Assembly: GCF_014217565.1 (NCBI RefSeq)
Contig: NZ_CP043661.1
Coordinates: 2,108,001 to 2,172,000 of the forward strand
DNA length: 64,000 bases
DNA from: Kribbella qitaiheensis
Lineage (GTDB): Bacteria; Actinomycetota; Actinomycetes; Propionibacteriales; Kribbellaceae
Reading direction: 5' to 3'
Shown here in pieces: positions 26,818 through 36,651 of the stretch. Position 1 is the first letter of the stretch. The number at the start of each line of letters is the position of its first letter. The translations under genes were made by a program, and so were the position numbers. The notes under the pieces were generated by a model. The model did no database searches. It had not been told where the DNA came from and saw only the letters and a program-made list of their open reading frames with translations.

Positions 26818-27141
26818 TCATCGGCCACCTCGTGGTCGGCAGGGCATGTCAGGCGACGACAGCTCATCGCAGACGTCCAGCTCCGCTTCTTGTCGTGTAC
26901 GCCGGAGGGGCGCATCCGGCCGAATCGCTGGGCTCGCTTTGTAACCTGTCGGGCCGGCAGGACGGAACCGACCGACAGCGACAGTCTCGTCAGCTCCGTG
27001 TATCCGGCCGCAAGGACAGTCGCGCTTGGTATCGCGATTTCCACTGCGCCTTCCGTTGCCGTGCTCCCGTCCGCAGGGGCACTTCTTCCACCTGTAGTCC
27101 GGGAGGAGTTCGGCCGTGACCTCGGTATTGCTGGTGTCCAC
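26818..27141 (-). CDS. Small protein with two CPCG motifs
   Basis: A 107-residue frame starting at GTG 27141 after GAGGAG. It carries two similar motifs, KKCPCGREHG and RDCPCGRIHG, spaced about 20 residues apart, which could bind zinc. The remainder is polar and may be disordered. It is transcribed away from the + strand gene at 27488. Moderate doubt remains that it is a real gene. Confidence 0.45.
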   Translation of the reverse strand: MDTSNTEVTAELLPDYRWKKCPCGREHGNGRRSGNRDTKRDCPCGRIHGADETVAVGRFRPAGPTGYKASPAIRPDAPLRRTRQEAELDVCDELSSPDMPCRPRGGR

Positions 27142-27487
27142 GGGGTGCTCCTCTGACTGGGCCGACCGGCCCAACCTGTATCGGCTGGTCGCGCCGGCGG
27201 CGATCCTCTGTGGGATCCAGCAGCTCAGGGCTGTCCGAGCTCTGTTCCGCTCCCGGCGACACGCTGTATCAAGGTGAAAGCCCTAGGTGTTCCGGCCGCG
27301 GCACGGCTGGTGTTACGGTCCTACAGCTAAGACTCGGACCGAGAGCTGAGATCTGGCTGCGGCGCCCCCGGACGGCCCGTAGCTGGAGTTGAGGGCAGGG
27401 ATCATGCCCATCTCGTTGTGAAAGCGACCTTGCTGCGCACGGCCACGACACCCCATTGCCTGTCCGGGCGGCCCAGATGGGATAGCC
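27142..27487. other. Divergent intergenic region
   Basis: A 346-base gap between the leftward 27141 gene and the rightward 27488 gene. I see no coding frame that looks real and no repeat family found elsewhere in the window. It presumably holds divergent promoters; none can be assigned with confidence. Confidence 0.4.
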
Positions 27488-28864
27488 ATGTCTCGCACTC
27501 TCGGTCGCACCGCTCGCCTTCGCGTCTCGTACACGCAGGAGCCCAAGTGGCCGGCCGCCCGGAACATCGCCCGTGACGGTTCACACGGTCTCGATGTCTG
27601 CACCCCTCAGCAACGCGCGCTCAGGTTCTTCCTCGGCATGCTCTTCTTCAACCAGGGCGACCAGATCGCCTCCGGGCAGGGAGACCTGGCGGCCTGTTCC
27701 AGCTGCGAGATCCTCCGCGAGAACATCGTCATCTCCCCCTGGCATGACGAACTGGTGCTGCTGAGCGACATCCACCGGCACCTCATCCAGAAGATCCTGC
27801 CCAGAGGCGCCGCCGGCTCAGCGTCAGGAATCCCTGGCCTGCGCTGCTACGAAGCAGACGAGTACGGCCGGTGGTACCGGTTCCTGCATCTACCCACTGG
27901 CGGGCTCCTCCGCCTTCAAGGCACTCAGACGTCCAAGGAGGCCTACATTGCTCCGAGTGCCGCCAGCGACAGCTACCGCTGGCCACAATGCCGGAGCGCC
28001 AGCCAGGTGAGCCAGCCGTTGACACCCGGCGAGGCGAAGATCGCGGCAGCAATGCCAGCGGCCGACCCAGACCTGCAGACGCTGATCGCGGGCATCGTGG
28101 TGCGGCTGACTAGCCAACATCCCCGCGGAGACTGGGCTCTGGGCTCCCTGCTGCGGGACCCACTACAGCGAGGCCGTTCGGGCTCCTTCCGCCGGCTACG
28201 GCGCACCTTGTGGAAGACGAATGGACGGTGGAACCTCGCGTTCAACGGCCCCATCCCGGCCGAGGACATCGCATCAGCGCTCACCGATCCGGGCATCGGT
28301 ATACCCAGCGCCTACGTCAGCGATTCATCGGGTTCTACGGCCGTGACCCTTGGATCAGCAACCTTGCACATCCGGAAGTTCCCCCCGTCAGACAAAGACC
28401 ATCACTGGCTACCGCCAGCGGGCGTGACCACCAGCGCAACCCATCGAGAACGGAACGCCGACATGGACCTGGCTAGCCACATCTACGAAAGCACGCCTGA
28501 CATCGTGACTGGGACCGAACTGTCGCCGAACGAGGTGTACAACAAGACCTTCCTGGCGACGCCGGCGGCGCTGCTGATCGGACAGGTGTGCACGGTGCTC
28601 CGGACTTCGCTGTTCAGCGATCGCTCTCGACAGTGGATGGACACGTGGCAAACGACAACAGACATCGCACGACTCGAGTGGATCAATGGTCCGGAACTGC
28701 CTGACGTCGTCACGCGACTAGCCGCCAAGGACTACAGCGACGGCGAATTCGGGGGCGTCCCCGGGCTCCGCATCGAAAGATGTGGTGAGGATCAGGCGGA
28801 GATGGTCTGGTACGGCGAAGTAGAGCCGGTGATACTTCATCTGTCGCGCATCACGTCACGCTGA
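27488..28864 (+). CDS. Hypothetical protein, lone + strand gene
   Basis: A 458-residue protein that is the only + strand gene in a long minus-strand stretch. No domain is recognised. Cys pairs CSSCE (about residue 75) and single hydrophobic segments occur, but no signal peptide or clear membrane span. It is flanked by a divergent spacer on the left and a 51-base convergent spacer on the right, so it is an independent transcription unit. Such isolated, inverted genes in plasmids are often late arrivals (defence or cargo genes), which is inference. Confidence 0.6.
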   Translation: MSRTLGRTARLRVSYTQEPKWPAARNIARDGSHGLDVCTPQQRALRFFLGMLFFNQGDQIASGQGDLAACSSCEILRENIVISPWHDELVLLSDIHRHLIQKILPRGAAGSASGIPGLRCYEADEYGRWYRFLHLPTGGLLRLQGTQTSKEAYIAPSAASDSYRWPQCRSASQVSQPLTPGEAKIAAAMPAADPDLQTLIAGIVVRLTSQHPRGDWALGSLLRDPLQRGRSGSFRRLRRTLWKTNGRWNLAFNGPIPAEDIASALTDPGIGIPSAYVSDSSGSTAVTLGSATLHIRKFPPSDKDHHWLPPAGVTTSATHRERNADMDLASHIYESTPDIVTGTELSPNEVYNKTFLATPAALLIGQVCTVLRTSLFSDRSRQWMDTWQTTTDIARLEWINGPELPDVVTRLAAKDYSDGEFGGVPGLRIERCGEDQAEMVWYGEVEPVILHLSRITSR

Positions 28865-28915
28865 GCCCCGCGGGCTGAGCAAAGCGGGCGCCCCCCTGAA
28901 TGCGTCAGGTCGGCA

Positions 28916-29593
28916 TCAACCAGCTCTGTTGTTCGGGCTGGAGATTTCTCCTAGGGGGGAGGCGATGCCGGTCGGGCGGTACACACCGTCTGATTCGTCG
29001 AGTACGGACTCGGTCAGAGAAATGGCGGCCGGCATGAGAAAGGTCGCCACCAGTGCAGCCAGGCGCTTCTCGTCGGACAGGACGAAGTCGGGGATCTGGC
29101 CGGGTGTGGCGAAGAACTGCTCGGCGCGGTCGACGAGACCGGCGATGCGGGATTCGCGGTCAGGAAAGTGCTCGGCAGCGATCTGGCCGGGGCCGTACTC
29201 GGTAATGACGGAATAGAGAACGCCAGGCACAGCCCCGGGCTCTGAGCCGGCAGTGTCGCGGTTCCGCTTTGACGTCGTGCCCGCATAGATTTGAACGCCC
29301 CATCTATGGCAGAGCTCAGCGATCTCCTTGACGACCAGGTCGGGGTTGTCGCTCCCCTGCGTAGCATGGACGTCCCGCCGTTCGTGGATCAGGGAGGCCC
29401 GTTCAGCGGTGATCGTGGTGGTCAGGAGGTCGGAGCCGGTCAGGATTCCGACGCACTGGCTCAGTCGCTTCTCGCGCGTCTCGTAGTGGTCGCGGAAGAG
29501 GATCTGGTCGTCGCAGCAGATGATGAGGTCGTAGGTGGCGGGCGGCCTCTCGATCAGTTCGTCGGGCCCAGAGTGTGTGTCGATTGCAGTCAA
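28916..29593 (-). CDS. Hypothetical protein
   Basis: A 225-residue protein starting at TTG 29593, seven bases after AAGGAG, with Met-rich alternatives absent nearby. The region TYDLIICCDDQILFRDHYE followed by SQCVGILTGSDLL and CHRWGVQIYAG suggests an alpha/beta fold, but no family is recognised. It lies 114 bases downstream of the UvrD-like helicase gene on the same strand and may share its transcript. Confidence 0.6.
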   Translation of the reverse strand: MTAIDTHSGPDELIERPPATYDLIICCDDQILFRDHYETREKRLSQCVGILTGSDLLTTTITAERASLIHERRDVHATQGSDNPDLVVKEIAELCHRWGVQIYAGTTSKRNRDTAGSEPGAVPGVLYSVITEYGPGQIAAEHFPDRESRIAGLVDRAEQFFATPGQIPDFVLSDEKRLAALVATFLMPAAISLTESVLDESDGVYRPTGIASPLGEISSPNNRAG

Positions 29594-29706
29594 GGCCGTC
29601 TCCTTCGGGCTGCGTCGTGGACGCGGATGGATGAGAGTTGCCGCAGCGGCGGGCGCGTTTGCTGAATGAAGCGCCCGCCCATGCGGTGTGTGTAAGTGAG
29701 CGGTCG

Positions 29707-32527
29707 TCAGACGGCCTGGGCAACCGCGGGCCGGTCGTCTACCGAGCTGGGATCGGGGCCGTCGGCGTCGTCTTCCAGAAGGTCCGGGTCGAGGCCGGCG
29801 GCACGCGCGGCCGTCTGGCTGTCGCGCTTGGTCAGCAGGCTGACAATCTGCTCGTAACTGCTCTCGATCGGCGGATTCTTCACCGTGCCGTAGGAGAGGA
29901 TGTACTCGGTCTTCTTGGCGCGGGTGAACGCGACGTAGAACTCGCGACGGCTCGACTGCGTCATCGCGGTGTTCTCCTTATGCAGGACCACGACGTTGTC
30001 GAACTCCATGCCTTTGGCACCGTGGATCGTCGAGACCAGCAGGTCAGCGTCCGACTCGGCGTTCTTCGCCTTGCGGTCGCGATTCTTCTGGTTCACCAGC
30101 GACTGGCGCACCGCGTTGTGACGAATCTCGAACGAGAGCAGGTTGTCCCGTAGACGCTCGAAGAAGTCGTCCTGCGTGAGTGCTACCTGCAGGTAGAGCT
30201 GTTCCCATCCACGGATGGTGGCGGCGTTCTCCAGCCACCACTTCGACACCATGCCCATCACCGCTGTGGCGACTTTTGAGTTCCCGGCGTTCTTCGTGAG
30301 TTTGTCCAGGTTGTCCTTGATGCCCTGGGTCACCACGAAGGAGGCGCTGGGGGGCTGGACCTGGAGGACATCGTTCCAGAAGAACTTGATGTACTTCGAG
30401 AAGATGTCTGTCGCGAAGACCTTGTCGCTGACAAGCGAAGCGATGTGCCGTTGCGGGTACGTCTGCTGGAGCGCGGCCTGCATCACAGCCACTTCGCGAC
30501 GCGAGTAGCCCAGGAAGCAGACCTGCTCTCCACGGGCCAGGCAGCCATCTACGTATCGCGAGATGGTGCTGCTCACGATGCCGCCCAGGTCCTGGGTGAC
30601 GAACGACGTCAGCTTGGACACGGCACGGTAGTCGAGCAGGACCTTTTCCTGGAACGACTTCGCTGTCGGGACCACGAGTGAATTGGCCTGCAGTTGGATG
30701 CCTGCGATCTGATTGGTCTCCAGGTCGCCGAGTACGACGTTGGCGAAGTCCAGGATTTCCTGGTTCGACCGGTAGTTCGTCGTCAGCTTGAACGTCACGA
30801 AGACCCCTGAACCCTCCAGCGTGTTGAGCGCTCGGGGGTTCGCCGAGCGGAACTCGTACAGGGTCTGGCTGGCGTCGCCGACGATGAACAGGGACTGGGC
30901 ATGCTTGGTGATGTACTTCAGCAGGTAGATGAACTCGAAGATCGAGTTGTCCTGCACCTCGTCGATGATCAGGTGCTCGCACTGGACGTGCGCCGGCTCG
31001 GTCATCGTGTCGATCCGCTGGTAGCAGATGATGATCTCCAGCTCGAGCGAGGTCTGCTTGATCGTGTCGAGCATGGCGATGACGTCGTCGAAGTGGTTCT
31101 CGATGTAGGTGTTCAGCGCCGTGACAGCACCTGTCTTGTTCTGGTCGACCTCGAGCAGGCGCGCCCGGAATCCGGCAGCGAAATTGCTCGTCGGGTAGAA
31201 GATGTCGATCGAGTTGATGATCGTGTCGATGCTCGACAGCTCGTGCATCGGGTAATTCAGCTTGTAGATGTCATTGATCATCCGGGCGATGGTCATCGAC
31301 CCGACAGCAGGGTTCTTCGCGGTGATGTTGTCGGCCGCGGCGTTGGTGAAGCTCAGCACCGTGACGTTGGAAGCGGCCACCCCGCAGCTTTCGAGGTACT
31401 TGATGCGCTCGAGGATCACTGTGCTCTTACCTGTGCCGGCGCCGGCCTGCACCATCACGAGCGGTTCGTGCGTGGTGAGCGCGGCGCGCTGCTGAACGGA
31501 CAGGTGTGGCGGCATGGCTGGGGCGGCTGCCGGGATCGCGATGGATGTCAGCTGCCCCTTCATCCCCTCGAGGTGGGACAGCGTGTGGCTCATCAGCAGG
31601 TTGAGGTTCTGCTTGGACAGCGCTGCCGCGGTCTTGTCGCTGAAGGTGGCCTCGATCTTCTGGTGGATCGAGCGGTACGCCTCGAGCGGAACGTTGTAGT
31701 TTTCCAGGTAGCGCAGCTGCACGGCCAAAGCGTTGAGTTGCTGGTCCGTGGGCGAGCTGGGAAGGCCGCCGACGTAGGCCAGGACCTCACCAGCGATCGC
31801 CTCGGAGTCCCAGATCTCGGCCTGGCGCGTAATGCGCTCGTGGACGTTGAACTCGTTCGTCAGCCAGTCGGCCAGCGTGTCAGGGTTCTGGTGCGTGAGA
31901 CCGACAGCCCGCAGGGCCCCTGCCACGAAGGCCGCGGCGTTGTCCATTGGGCTGGTGTCCCAGCTCACCAGGACGGTCGCGTCGTGGATGAGGAGGCCAG
32001 ACGCGGTCGAGGCGATCGGCGCGCGCTCGGGCTCAGTGGTGCCCTTCTTGAAGAAGTACAGCTCCATCCGGTACTGAACGACGAAGTCGCGGCTCATCTT
32101 GGGGCCGCCGTTCGCGCCGCCGCCGTTGGCGTCTTCGAACAGCTTCGCTGCCTGCGGGGTCATGTCGAAAGCGAGGTCCCAATCCGCCGAGCCGGTCTCA
32201 ACGGTGCAGCGGTCCTGGTCGTGTGGGGTGGCAAGCGTGAAGGAGCCGCCGGTCTCGGTGAGTGCCCGGCGCAGTACTGGCGCGAACGGGATGCTCACCA
32301 CCGTGACGCCGTTCTGGGTGGAGCTGGCCTTGACCTCGATGTGGTCGATGGCAAGCGCGGCGTAGGCGCTGTTGTGCAGAGTGCTGGCCGGGCGCAGCTG
32401 GCCGTGCAGCAGGCCCGTCGAGTACTTGCCGTTGCCGGTGAGCTTCGAGGAGAAGAACTTCGGGTCGACTGCCTTGGCCGTCGCGGGCCGGCGTCGTGAG
32501 ATCGATGTCGTCGAGCAGGAGGGGCAT
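29707..32527 (-). CDS. UvrD/Rep-like SF1 helicase (apparent N-terminal frameshift)
   Basis: A superfamily 1 DNA helicase of about 940 residues. Visible motifs: Walker A QAGAGTGKST (31428-31460), DEVQD (motif II, 30938-30970), GDASQTLYEFR (III), TNYRSNQEIL (IV), TIHGAKGMEFDNV (V) and REFYVAFTRAKK (VI, 29910-29947). About 380 residues precede the helicase core and are not recognised. The natural start is ATG 32527 (MPLLLDDIDLTTPA), but that frame switches to the helicase frame near 32485-32488, where removing one base from CCC would join TTPA to ATAKAVDPKFF. No start codon lies in the helicase frame before residue 60. So the gene is frameshifted or the sequence has an extra base. Confidence 0.8.
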
Positions 32528-32869
32528 GGCGCACGCTTTCTGGGATCCGGCGAATGATGACTGAGGAGGGATGCCGCATGGCATCGGCGTGCTGTGTGAG
32601 AGCAGGACCGATACACGTTCGCTGCACGGACAAGACGAGTCGGCGATGCGCGTCAGGCACGACTCGGACGGCCGCGTTGACACGATTGCGGAGACGAAGA
32701 CGCTGACCGATTGGTGGACGATCGGACAGCCGGTGGCGGAGTGCCCCGATCTCCCACCCGTCGGGGCCGTCAGGCCCCGAGCACCGCGCGCCGCAGGCAG
32801 CGCGCGGTGGATCGCCCCGGGCCCTGCTTCCCGATGCAGACTCCCGGGCTGCTCCCCCCGCAGCGAGGG
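32528..32869. other. Gap with two strong hairpins
   Basis: No gene seen. Two adjacent perfect inverted repeats lie downstream of the Clp-like gene: TCGGGGCC-GTCA-GGCCCCGA (32761-32780) and CACCGCGCGC with GCGCGCGGTG (32782-32809, eight-base loop). Neither has a T tract, so they may be Rho-assisted terminators, RNA stabilisers or attenuators ahead of the helicase gene. Confidence 0.55.
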
Positions 32870-34822
32870 TCAGGCGCTGAGCGCCGGATCCTCCACGTTG
32901 GCGCTTGCCTGCGGCACGAGCGCGACCGGACCGGGAGTCTGGGCAGCGATCAGGGCGTCCTCGATCCAGGCCCTGACAGCACGCGCGGCGGGGCGAGCCC
33001 CGTGGCTGGGAACGAAGGTCCGCTTAGAGATGGCAGCCAGTTCATCGTCCGGGATGGCCGTGGGGAGCACTTGGCCGAGCCGAGTATTTGCGCCGAGGAT
33101 GCGCCGGCGCTGCTGCGCGTAGTTCGCGGTCAGGACCTGGCAGTAGACCTTCTCGTCGATGGGGTTGAACCCGACGACCAGCGAGAAGCGGCCGAGCAGC
33201 TCGGCGTCGAAGAACTGCCCCAGCGCGGCGTTCAGACTACGGTTTGAGACTGTCTTCGGTCCGGCGCCGAAGCCGAGCTGGTTGCCATCGAGCCATTCCC
33301 TGGCAGCGTTCGTCGTCGCGAAGACGAACGCCTTGGAGAAGTCGATCCGCTTGCCCCGGGCCGTGGTGATGTAGCCCTCGTCGAGCGCTTGCAGGAACAG
33401 GCGCTGCACTGCGCGGTCGGCCTTCTCGAATTCATCGAGCAGGATGACCCGGTGCGGGTTCGATTCGAGTGAGTCGAAGGGGAGTTCGGCGTTGGAGTTC
33501 GACCCGACGTAGCCCGGCGGCGCTCCGATGATCCGGGACATGGATGACTCGTGATGGAACTCGGTCATATTCAGCACGATCGGCTCCTGACCGGTCAGCT
33601 GTTCGGAGACGATCTTCGCCGTTTCGGTCTTGCCGACGCCGGAGGCACCGGCAAACAGCCACGCTACGGGTGCGGTGCGGGGGAAGACACCCAGCTCCTC
33701 GCGCGCGATCCGATCGACCAGGGTGCCCAGCACGGAGTCTTGGCCCTGCAGGCGCTCCGTCAGGGCGGAGCTGAGCTGGGTGATGTCGAGGACGTTCTTG
33801 ATGGTGTTGCCGGTGAGCATGCGCCGGGCGACGTCGAGGACCCGAGTCTCGGTGAGCGGGAAGCGCGGGATCGCCTGTAGTGCTTGAGCGGTGGCGGCGT
33901 CGCCGCCCGCAATCGCCGCAGTGATGAGCCTTTTCTGCTCGAGCACGCGGTCGGCCATTGCACGATCCAGCAGTGTGATCGCGCTGTCGGGCCGGTGGGA
34001 CCCCGCGTGGGAGTTTTCGTCGGCGACACGAACCACGGAGGCCAGTACGTCGTCGGTGACGGTGATCTGCTGTTTGTAGTGGGCCAGCAGGCCGGGCCGG
34101 ATCTTCTTCAGCACCGCGGCGGTCTCGTCGGGGGTGATCTCGTCGACAACGAGCCGGGAGAAGCGGCGCCTGAACGCGGGGTCGTCGTCGAGTAGCCGGG
34201 CCTCCTGCGTGGTGGTAGCGCCGATGACCTGCATGTCGCCGCGCGCCAACGCCGGCTTGAGGATCTGCGCGATCTTCGTGTACGTGCCACCGTCGGATCC
34301 GCTGGTGAGCTGATGGATCTCGTCCATGAACAAGATGACCTTGTTCTTGGGGTCCGAGGCGTAGTCGACGATCGATTTGACCTTCTCCTCCAGCGCGCCG
34401 ACGAAGGCGGACCCGGCGACCAGGTTGAAGATCGGCAGTTCGTAGACCGTGTGGTTCTTGAGCTGGTCGGGGATAAGAACGTCGCCGAGGGCAATGCGGC
34501 GGGCGATGTCTTCGACGATCTTGGTCTTGCCGACGCCCGCGGGGCCGACGAGCAGCGCGTTGGATTTGGTCTTGCCGATCAGGACCGAGAGGACCTGCTC
34601 GATGAGCCGGTCACGGAACAGCGTGGGCTCCGCGTTCTGGTACCTCTCGTTGTAGTCGACAAGCATCTCCTCGACGGCGTCGGCGTCGTAGGCAGAGCCG
34701 CCGCTGTTGCCCGCGGGCACGCCGGAGGACGGGAAGCCTGGTGGTAGCGGGGATCCGCCGGTTCCACTCGGCGAGTTCGCGTCGTCGTCGTCGGGACGAC
34801 CGGTGAAGTTCTGGAGGCCCAT
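32870..34822 (-). CDS. ClpB/ClpC-like double AAA+ ATPase
   Basis: A 650-residue protein with two AAA+ modules of the Clp/Hsp100 type. Module 1: Walker A GPAGVGKT (93-100), Walker B VILFMDEIHQ (161-170), then QVIGATTTQE. Module 2: Walker A GASGVGKTET and Walker B VILLDEFEKAD. The N-terminal 50 residues are Gly/Ser/Pro-rich and disordered, replacing the usual Clp N domain; no middle coiled-coil of ClpB length is present. ATG 34822 follows GGAG. It sits directly beside the VWA and MoxR genes and is related in plan to the + strand Clp-like gene at 4766-6532. Probably remodels protein complexes of the element. Confidence 0.82.
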   Translation of the reverse strand: MGLQNFTGRPDDDDANSPSGTGGSPLPPGFPSSGVPAGNSGGSAYDADAVEEMLVDYNERYQNAEPTLFRDRLIEQVLSVLIGKTKSNALLVGPAGVGKTKIVEDIARRIALGDVLIPDQLKNHTVYELPIFNLVAGSAFVGALEEKVKSIVDYASDPKNKVILFMDEIHQLTSGSDGGTYTKIAQILKPALARGDMQVIGATTTQEARLLDDDPAFRRRFSRLVVDEITPDETAAVLKKIRPGLLAHYKQQITVTDDVLASVVRVADENSHAGSHRPDSAITLLDRAMADRVLEQKRLITAAIAGGDAATAQALQAIPRFPLTETRVLDVARRMLTGNTIKNVLDITQLSSALTERLQGQDSVLGTLVDRIAREELGVFPRTAPVAWLFAGASGVGKTETAKIVSEQLTGQEPIVLNMTEFHHESSMSRIIGAPPGYVGSNSNAELPFDSLESNPHRVILLDEFEKADRAVQRLFLQALDEGYITTARGKRIDFSKAFVFATTNAAREWLDGNQLGFGAGPKTVSNRSLNAALGQFFDAELLGRFSLVVGFNPIDEKVYCQVLTANYAQQRRRILGANTRLGQVLPTAIPDDELAAISKRTFVPSHGARPAARAVRAWIEDALIAAQTPGPVALVPQASANVEDPALSA

Positions 34823-34913
34823 TGATCCTGCTCCTTCGCGGGTGACGGGACATGTACGGGAGCGGCGGTGCCGGCCGAAGCGTGGCTGGCACCGCCGGTA
34901 GGGTCGCGACGGC

Positions 34914-36606
34914 TCAGGCGATCATTCCCAGCAAGCGCTGCGCGATGGCCGGATCGATATGTTTCATGGCCTTCGTGAAGGACTTCGCGCTGCCGACCAT
35001 GGAGTCCCAATCCATAGCCCCACAGGGCGCGTAGTAGAGGTTGACCGGATGGTCCTCGCGCGTCGACGGCGGTGACCACTCGAAGTCGGTAATGACGAGG
35101 CTCAGTCGGCGCGTGCGCACCGCGCTGGCGTTGATGTGTCGCCAGATCTGCAGGTAGTCGGTTCCGCCGTCCACCTTGGGAACCTTCCGGAACTCCCTCC
35201 AGATATGCGTGATCGACTTGTTCTCCACCTTGAGCAGCGACTCCTGTGAGAGCACGTGGCTGAACGAATTGAAGTACAGGTTGACGTTGAGCTTCTTCGC
35301 GATCCGGATGAGCATCAGGACCGCCTCCTGGTAGTTCGCTTCGGTGATCGACCCGGAGGTGTCCACGTAGACGTGGAGATCGGGCATGTAGCTCACGCTG
35401 GTGATCCGGCCGGCTTTGTTGAAGTCGTCGGGGTCGCGGCGGTTCGCCTTGAGGAAGGTGGTCTTCGATTTGCGGAAGATGTTCTGTGACCGGTTGACCT
35501 TGCCCATCCGCGTCAGTACCCGGGTGAGCGCCGCGAACAGGTCGACCTTGGAGGGCGGCTGTTTGCGGAAACACCACCCGGGCAGCCCTGCCGGCCGGTT
35601 TGCCGACGGGCAGCGCGCTGGCCAGGGCCTTGGCTCGGGCGGTCGCCCGCTGCAGGGTTGTGAGCTTCGACAGGGCCTGGTGCGAAACGACCTTCACCGG
35701 CGCGACCAGAGCCTGGTTGATGATCCTCCACTCGGTAGTGACCTTGCCGGCCCGCGCCCGGGCGTGGGCCTCGACGTTCACCATTACCAGTGAACGCGGG
35801 CAGAACAGCTCGCCGACGGTGAACGGAAGGACCCCGACGGTGTCGGGCCTTGCTGCGGGCTGCTGAGCTTGGGCTTGGGCTCGCTGCTGCTCGACATAGA
35901 TCATGAGCATGTGCACGATCACCCGGGCGAACGAGAACTCGTCGTTACCGTCAGCGTCGTTGACGCGCAGCTGCAGCGACTCGGTCAGGCCCTTGAGCGA
36001 GAGCGCGGCGAAGTCGCCGAGCAGCCTCACGGTCTGAGCGGGCAGCGCCGTACTCATGGACTGGGTCTGGCCGGTGAGCCAAGCCTTGAAATCATCGAAC
36101 GCGGCCGCCGACTGGAACCAGAACCCGAGCGTGTCCGGGTGGTATGCGTAGGCCAGTGTCGCGAAGAACTCGTCGGCGCTGGAGCCCGACAAGAGCCCCT
36201 TCGCGGCGGGGATCACGTCCTCGCGGGCCGTGTAGATGACTGTGCGGCTCGGGGCGGGCAGCTTGTGCGCCCGACCGGCCTGGGCGGCGAACAACTCGCC
36301 CACCGGCAGGGGCGTGCCCTGGTCGTAGCTGACCAGGGTCTGGCCGAGCAGTTCCTTCATGATCTGCTCGGCCGCCGGCTGGACTGTGCCGGTCAGACAG
36401 GGCATGAGCAGCTGCTCGATACCCGGACCGATGTCGTTGCCGTGCGCATCCGTGATGCTCGCCGGAGCACCGGGGTTGAGCGGCGCCCGCAGCGGATCCA
36501 CAATGACGGACCCGATCGCCGACAGCGGATCGTATACGCCCTTGCACGAGATCGTGTGGACCGGGTCAAGCACGGCAGGCTTCTGATTGGTGACGGTGAT
36601 CGTCAT
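34914..36606 (-). CDS. VWA-domain partner of MoxR ATPase (apparent +1 frameshift)
   Basis: Read as one gene, this encodes an uncharacterised N-terminal region (from ATG 36606, about 345 residues) and a C-terminal von Willebrand A domain with the MIDAS motif DTSGS (in LHVYVDTSGSITE) and LVITDFEWSP. The two parts are in different frames: the VWA frame is +1 to the upstream frame. The switch lies near 35566-35572, where codons GTG GTG TTT CCG could become GTG GTG TTC CGC by losing or skipping one T, joining RVVF to RKQPPSKVDLF. Alternatively the VWA part starts alone at ATG 35507. MoxR-VWA pairs act together as metal-dependent chaperone complexes; the MoxR gene is 46 bases upstream. Confidence 0.72.
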
Positions 36607-36651
36607 AGCTGCGCATCCCTCCTATCGGGTGTCGGATGACCGGCTCACGGA

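Noticed and set aside
26818..28864. Transposon insertion carrying the lone + strand gene
   Set aside because: No terminal inverted repeats, target duplication or transposase can be seen around it.
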